A stretch of DNA of 64,000 bases from VRUE01 sp036276735 (GTDB taxonomy: Bacteria > Actinomycetota > Thermoleophilia > Solirubrobacterales > 70-9): contig DASUOH010000023.1 of assembly GCA_036276735.1 (NCBI GenBank), positions 1-64,000 of the forward strand. The letters run 5' to 3'. Shown piece by piece: positions 59,795-64,000 of this stretch (within the stretch, counting starts at the first letter, position 1; the number at the start of each line of letters is the position of its first letter). Position numbers and translations under genes: made by a program. The notes beneath the pieces are model-generated. The model made no database searches and had not been told where the DNA came from. It saw only the letters and a program-made list of their open reading frames with translations.

Positions 59795-61027
59795 CTAAGC
59801 GATTGCGCCGAGATCGCTGTCGGCGTCGGCGATCGTCTCCCTGGCGCCGGAGACGTCGACGCGGTCGGCAAGCAGACGGCGCGCCTCGGCGAGGTCCTCG
59901 GAGCGGCCGACGGCAAGCGCGCCGGCGACCAAGCCGTCCTTCAGGTACCAGACCGAGAACTCGCCACCCTCGGGATCGCCGCGCCAGAGCTCCTCGTCCC
60001 ACTCGTAGGCCGGACCGACGTACTCGAGGCTTGCCCAGTCGGCCAGATCGCTGAAGAAGTATGGGACGACGTCGTAGTCGACCTCCTCGCCGAGCATGTT
60101 CCGGGCGGCGTAGATCCCCTGCTGCATCGCTACGTCCCAGTGCTCCACCCGCAGCCGCCGCCCGTGGACGACGCTGTCGTAGGAGCAGCAGTCGCCGGCG
60201 GCGTAGACGCCCTCGGCCGAGGTCCGCAACTTCGAGTCGCAGAGGATCCCGTTCTCCACCTCCAGCCCGGCGCGCTCGGCGAGCATCGCGTCGGGGCGGA
60301 CGCCGGCCCCGACCACAACCGCGTCGCACTCGATCCCCTTGCCGCTCTTGGTGAGAACCGCCCTAACCCGACCGTCGCCCTCGAATGCCTCCAATTCCTC
60401 GCCGCCGAGGATGGTCACTCCTTTGTCCTCCAGCCGCTGCTGGAACCAGCGCCCGGCCGCCTCGCCGAAGTTGCGCTCCAAGGTGACGTCCTCCATCATC
60501 ACGATCGTGCACTTGACCCCCTGCGCGGTCAGCGTCGCGGCCACCTCGCTGCCGATGTAACTGCCGCCGATCAGCACGACGTGGTCGGCCTCCGCAGCCT
60601 CGGTCCGGATCGCGTCGGCATTGCCGAAGGCCCGCAGGTAGTGGATTCCCTCGTTGCCGGCGCCCTCGACCCGCAGGATGTTGACCATTGCCCCCGTCGC
60701 CAGCAACGCCCTGTCGAAGGCGACCTCTTCGCCACCCTGCAGCTTGGCGGTGCGGCCCACAACGTCAAGCGACATAACGTTGGCGCCGGTGCGCAGGTCG
60801 ACTCCGTTCTCCTCGTACCACTCCGGCGCGTTGACGTAGGCGTCGGCTCGCTCGCCCTCGCCGCGCAGGTAGTCCTTGGAGAGGGGCGGCCGTTCGTAGG
60901 GTGGCTCGGGCTCCCGGCCGACCAGCAGCACGGAGCCCTCGGCGCCGCGGCGGCGCAGCTCGGCGGCGCAGTACCCGGAGGCCATGCCTCCGCCGATCAG
61001 CAGGAAGTCGACCTCGCGGTCGGCCAT
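59795..61027 (-). CDS. FAD-dependent pyridine nucleotide-disulphide oxidoreductase (ferredoxin-reductase type)
   Basis: 410 residues from ATG 61027. FAD motif LLIGGGMASGYCAAELRRRG near 9, RPPLSKDYLRGE near 45, ATGAMVNILRVEG, the NAD(P) motif IGGSYIGSEVAATL near 145, VVVGAGVRPDA, and SAEGVYAAGDCC near 270. No redox-active Cys pair, so it resembles AIF/putidaredoxin reductase-type enzymes that reduce ferredoxins or quinones. No ferredoxin gene adjoins it. Confidence 0.9.
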   Translation of the reverse strand: MADREVDFLLIGGGMASGYCAAELRRRGAEGSVLLVGREPEPPYERPPLSKDYLRGEGERADAYVNAPEWYEENGVDLRTGANVMSLDVVGRTAKLQGGEEVAFDRALLATGAMVNILRVEGAGNEGIHYLRAFGNADAIRTEAAEADHVVLIGGSYIGSEVAATLTAQGVKCTIVMMEDVTLERNFGEAAGRWFQQRLEDKGVTILGGEELEAFEGDGRVRAVLTKSGKGIECDAVVVGAGVRPDAMLAERAGLEVENGILCDSKLRTSAEGVYAAGDCCSYDSVVHGRRLRVEHWDVAMQQGIYAARNMLGEEVDYDVVPYFFSDLADWASLEYVGPAYEWDEELWRGDPEGGEFSVWYLKDGLVAGALAVGRSEDLAEARRLLADRVDVSGARETIADADSDLGAIA

Positions 61028-61040
61028 CCCCAAGCCGGCC

Positions 61041-61718
61041 TCAGCCGGCTCCGTTGCCCCCGGCCGGGCCGAAGAGCTCTTTGAGGTCGTCCTCGCGGCC
61101 GGGGTCGAGCACCGCGAGCACCTCGTCGCCGGCCTGCAGCACCGTGTCCGGACCCGGGACGAAGCCCCTGCCTTCGCGCAGCACCGAGATCAGCAGGCTG
61201 CCGTCCGGCATCGAGAGGTCGCCGACCCGCTCGCCGGTGACACGCGAGTCCTTGCCGAGCAGCATCTCGATGATCTCCAGCTGCTCCTCCTGCAGGTCGA
61301 GCAGGTGGATGAGGCCGTACTCGGGGACCTCGTGCTCGAGCAGGCGCAGGATCAGGTCCGTCGCCGAGACCGACGGTTTGACGCCGAGCAGGTCGAAGTG
61401 GGCGCGGTTGCGGGGGTTGTTGACGCGGGCGATGATCTGCGCCACGTCGTACTTCTCCTTCGCGACCTGGCAGATCAGCATGTTGTCCTCGTCGTCGCCG
61501 GTCACCGCGATAACCATGTCGGCGCGTTCGATCCCGGCCCGCTCCAGGACCCACAACTCCGAGGCGTCGCCGTAGAGGACGTTGTGCTCGAGCTCCTGCT
61601 CGACGGTCAGGTAGCGCCGTCGGTTGCTCTCGATCAGGGTCACCTCGTGGTCCTTTTCGAGCAGCTCGCGGGCGAGGTTCCAGCCGACCTTCCCTGCTCC
61701 GACGACGATGATGTACAC
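61041..61718 (-). CDS. trkA: TrkA potassium-channel regulator (RCK N+C)
   Basis: 225 residues from GTG 61718. RCK_N Rossmann IIVVGAGKVGWNLARELLEK with acidic LIESNRRR, AVTGDDEDNMLICQVAKEKY; the C-terminal RCK_C domain (about 145-215) has DGSLLISVLREGRGFVPGPD. Binds NAD(H)/ATP and gates K+ uptake. One base separates it from the second TrkA gene. Confidence 0.93.
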   Translation of the reverse strand: MYIIVVGAGKVGWNLARELLEKDHEVTLIESNRRRYLTVEQELEHNVLYGDASELWVLERAGIERADMVIAVTGDDEDNMLICQVAKEKYDVAQIIARVNNPRNRAHFDLLGVKPSVSATDLILRLLEHEVPEYGLIHLLDLQEEQLEIIEMLLGKDSRVTGERVGDLSMPDGSLLISVLREGRGFVPGPDTVLQAGDEVLAVLDPGREDDLKELFGPAGGNGAG

Positions 61719-61719
61719 G

Positions 61720-62160
61720 TCAAGCCACCTCGCGCGGGGCGCCCTCGCGCACCGCGGTCTCGAGCATGTCGATGGCGACGCTGGTCGGGCAGATCGTGTG
61801 CAGTCCCTGCTGCTGGTACCACGCCGCCCGCAGCGGGTCGAGGATGCGGGCGATCACCGTCGGCACCTCGTAGCGCCGCTGGGCGATCTGGGAGATGACG
61901 ATGTTCGTGTTGTCGCCGTTGGTCGAGGCGATGAAGGCGTCGGCCTTCTCGATCCCGGCTGCGAGCAGCGCGTCGGTCTCCAGGCCGGTGCCGACCGTGA
62001 AGCGGCCGCCCAGGTCCTCCCAGCCCCGGTCGAGGCCGACCTCCAGCCGCGTGTGCGACTCGGGGTCCTCGTCGAGGCAGGAGACTTCGTGGCCCTCGCG
62101 CAGCATCGTGCGCGCCACCGAGGAGCCGACACGGCCGCAGCCGACGATCAGGATGAACAT
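61720..62160 (-). CDS. TrkA-N domain protein (RCK N only)
   Basis: 146 residues. FILIVGCGRVGSSVARTMLR, CLDEDPES, TNGDNTNIVISQIAQRRY. No RCK_C. Paired RCK proteins adjoining an APC transporter match the Mycobacterium ceoB-ceoC/Rv2690c arrangement. Probably forms hetero-assemblies with the 225-aa TrkA. Confidence 0.92.
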   Translation of the reverse strand: MFILIVGCGRVGSSVARTMLREGHEVSCLDEDPESHTRLEVGLDRGWEDLGGRFTVGTGLETDALLAAGIEKADAFIASTNGDNTNIVISQIAQRRYEVPTVIARILDPLRAAWYQQQGLHTICPTSVAIDMLETAVREGAPREVA

Positions 62161-62234
62161 GGCACCACGGCTGGAGTCTAAGAGGGATTGACGAAACCCG
62201 CGTGTGCGGCTGGCGAGCGCCGGACCAAGCGGGG

Positions 62235-62285
62235 CAAGGACGCAGGGAGGCCGAATAGCAGCGCTATTTGGCCGACTGAGGACGC
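62235..62285. repeat. Dispersed hairpin repeat, copy 2
   Basis: Flanks CAAGGACGCAGGGAG and TGAGGACGC as at 5764-5814, here around GGCCGAATAGC-AGC-GCTATTTGGCC, an 11-bp stem with one G-T pair. It straddles the stop of the APC transporter gene, so it lies in the 3' end or UTR. Confidence 0.55.
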
Positions 62286-64000
62286 CGCACCGCGCCGTGT
62301 CCGCCGCCGCCAGGCGTGCGCGGGGGATTCGTCGATCCCTCCAGGTCCGGAGCGGCCGCCGCGGGGTCCGCCTCGGGCTCCGGCTCGGGGGCCGTCAACA
62401 GCACCTGACATGGCGCCTTCTTGAGCACGTACTCGGTGGCGGTGCCGATCTCCGCCGGCTTTGCCGCGCCGATCCCGCCGAGCCTGGCGCCGCCGCGGAT
62501 CCTGGTCGGCGGCTCGCCGCCGATCACGATCGCCTCGGCGTCGCCGAGCCGGGCGGCGGTGACGATCCCGGCGCCGACGTCGCGCGCCCGCACCGTCTCG
62601 GTACTGACCCCGACGTTCTCGTACTCTTCCGCCACTTCGCGGGCGCGCTCGAGCGCCCGGCGGGCCGCCTCCTCCCGCTCGGGAGGAAGCTCCGCGTCGA
62701 GCGGCAGGGTAAGCGGCACCTCGATCACGTGGATCAGCGCCACCCGCGCGCCGTCCGAGCTGTCGCCCTGCGGCCGCTCGGCCGCGGCCAGGCGTCCCGC
62801 CGTCGCCACGATCTCGTCGTCGAGCTTGGTCCCGAACACAGGCACGAGGATGCTGCGGTAGGCGAGCTCGGGGACCTGCTTGGTCAGCGCCCGCTCGGTG
62901 ACCGAGACCCGGCGGGTCAGCGACGTGCCCTCGATCACGGTGCGGTAAACGACGTAGAAGAGGAGCCCGAACAACATCCAGCCACCGCCCACCCAGCGCG
63001 CGGTGTCGTGGAGGACGAGGACGCTGAGAAAGGCGAGCCCGGTGAGGGCGGCGGCGATCAGGGTCGGCACCGGCAGCCGGGCGCCGCGCCAGCCGATGTT
63101 CCAGGGCACCCGGAACGGGCGCCGCCGTTCCGGCTGGCGAACCCGCAGGCGTAGGATCGAGACGTGGGCGATCGTGATCGCAAGCGTCGCCCCGAAGGCA
63201 TAGAGGCCGGCGAGCAGCTTGACGTCGCTCGGGAGGACGAGGCCGATTGCGATCAGGCCCGAGATCGCGATCGCGACCCGCGGCGTGGTGTGGCGGGCGT
63301 CCAGCTTGCCCAGCCAGCTGGGGATCTGGCGGTTGATCGCGAGCGTGTAGATATGGCGCGAGACGCCCAGCATCGAGGTCGTCGCCGCCCAGAAGAGGAT
63401 CGGCGCCGCCACCAGCGCGACGATCCACCGCATCGCGTCGGCCAGCCAGGCGGGCTCGTAGGCGGACACGACCCCGAGCACCGGCGCCTCGACGAACTCG
63501 TTGCCGAGCGCCGTCTCCAGGCCATCCGGGCCGGCGACAACCGGAACCGCCATCAGGGCGATCGCGGCCATCGCCGCGTATGCGATCGGGACCACCAGCG
63601 CCCCGACCGAGACCATCCGCCGCAGGTCGCGCCGCCGCACGTCGATGTCCGGGGCGAGGTCGGAGGCGGCCTCGATGCCGGCGTAGGCGAGCATCGCCAC
63701 CACCGAGGCGTAGACCGCATCGCTGAGGCTGGGGTCACCGGAGAGGTGGAGCTCCGCCGTCAGCCGCTCGGGGTGCATGACGGCGAGGACGCCGACCGCG
63801 ATGACCGCCACCTGCAGCGCGACGTCGGCCAGGACGAGGAGAAGGACCCATCGCTCCCGCCCGCGACCGGCGAGGTTGAAGGCGTTGAGTAGACAGGCGG
63901 CGACGATCACCGCCGCCGCGACGCCTATCTCCCAGCCGGGCCGCGCGAGGTCGGAGGAGATCGGCTGCAGGTAGTGCGGGACCGAGATCGCCGCCAGGGC
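62264..64000 (-). CDS. APC-superfamily transporter with C-terminal USP domain (N-terminus off right edge)
   Basis: At least 578 residues; the frame is open to the window edge. Many hydrophobic helices up to about residue 350 of the visible part, then a universal-stress-like domain (SILVPVFGTKLDDEIVATAG; AEAIVIGGEPPTRIRGG). APC plus USP is the layout of KimA-type K+ importers (and of some amino-acid permeases). Adjacent twin TrkA genes favour potassium transport; amino-acid transport remains possible. The last 20 or so residues run through a hairpin repeat. Confidence 0.85.
   Translation of the reverse strand, partial: ALAAISVPHYLQPISSDLARPGWEIGVAAAVIVAACLLNAFNLAGRGRERWVLLLVLADVALQVAVIAVGVLAVMHPERLTAELHLSGDPSLSDAVYASVVAMLAYAGIEAASDLAPDIDVRRRDLRRMVSVGALVVPIAYAAMAAIALMAVPVVAGPDGLETALGNEFVEAPVLGVVSAYEPAWLADAMRWIVALVAAPILFWAATTSMLGVSRHIYTLAINRQIPSWLGKLDARHTTPRVAIAISGLIAIGLVLPSDVKLLAGLYAFGATLAITIAHVSILRLRVRQPERRRPFRVPWNIGWRGARLPVPTLIAAALTGLAFLSVLVLHDTARWVGGGWMLFGLLFYVVYRTVIEGTSLTRRVSVTERALTKQVPELAYRSILVPVFGTKLDDEIVATAGRLAAAERPQGDSSDGARVALIHVIEVPLTLPLDAELPPEREEAARRALERAREVAEEYENVGVSTETVRARDVGAGIVTAARLGDAEAIVIGGEPPTRIRGGARLGGIGAAKPAEIGTATEYVLKKAPCQVLLTAPEPEPEADPAAAAPDLEGSTNPPRTPGGGGHGAVRRPQSAK

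Overview
The window comes from a high-GC actinobacterial chromosome, most likely a deep-branching Thermoleophilia/Solirubrobacterales-type organism. SteA and MctB are actinobacterial families. GTG and TTG starts are frequent, start/stop overlaps of the ATGA type are common, and at least one transcript looks leaderless. No rRNA or named marker fixes the species, so the placement is inference.

Left part (1-37.6 kb): one long, mostly leftward conserved housekeeping chain, interrupted at three places. Read in transcription order it is alaS-ruvX-mltG-aroE-aroC-aroKB-aroQ-pepP (murein processing, alanyl-tRNA, the shikimate pathway with a fused shikimate kinase/dehydroquinate synthase), then efp, nusB, a tiny xseB-like gene, a prenyl diphosphate synthase and dxs, then tlyA-nadK-recN-steA-mctB-(MraY-like)-pyrG. 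The interruptions are a signalling/hydrolase block between pepP and efp (23.4-28.4 kb), a hybrid histidine kinase between efp and nusB, and an accessory block between dxs and tlyA (7.5-18.1 kb).

The 7.5-18.1 kb block holds a compact integrative element of about 7.9 kb, bounded by perfect 64-bp direct repeats (7805-7868 and 15678-15741). Nearly identical 27-bp arm-type motifs lie just inside both ends. It carries a leftward module (replication-relaxation protein, excisionase-like protein, small regulators, two XRE proteins, a tyrosine integrase with two frameshifts) that ends in a coiled-coil CHAT (caspase-like) protease beside the left end. It also carries an ArsR regulator, a VapBC-type toxin/antitoxin pair, a membrane protein, a DUF2283 protein and a well-formed class II, leucine-type tRNA whose anticodon is GUC (Asp). 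The target appears to be the 3' end and terminator of a small transcript. A third 24-bp copy of the core lies beside dxs. The CHAT protein and the odd tRNA are the best candidates for undescribed biology here.

Right part (37.7-64 kb): a membrane-type sigma/anti-sigma fusion; a secreted Cys-repeat protein; MnmA fused to an IscU-like domain; a structured RNA-like region with a terminator; aspS and hisS; a metallo-beta-lactamase-fold hydrolase; ftcD; an M29-like aminopeptidase; tRNA-Met followed by a HEPN protein; YjbQ; a 30-codon leaderless ORF coupled to thrC; leuS with a divergent editing domain; GtrA; an asymmetric ABC exporter pair; a lipoprotein; tRNA-Gln; an FAD oxidoreductase; and a TrkA-TrkA-APC/USP cluster running off the right edge, probably for potassium transport.
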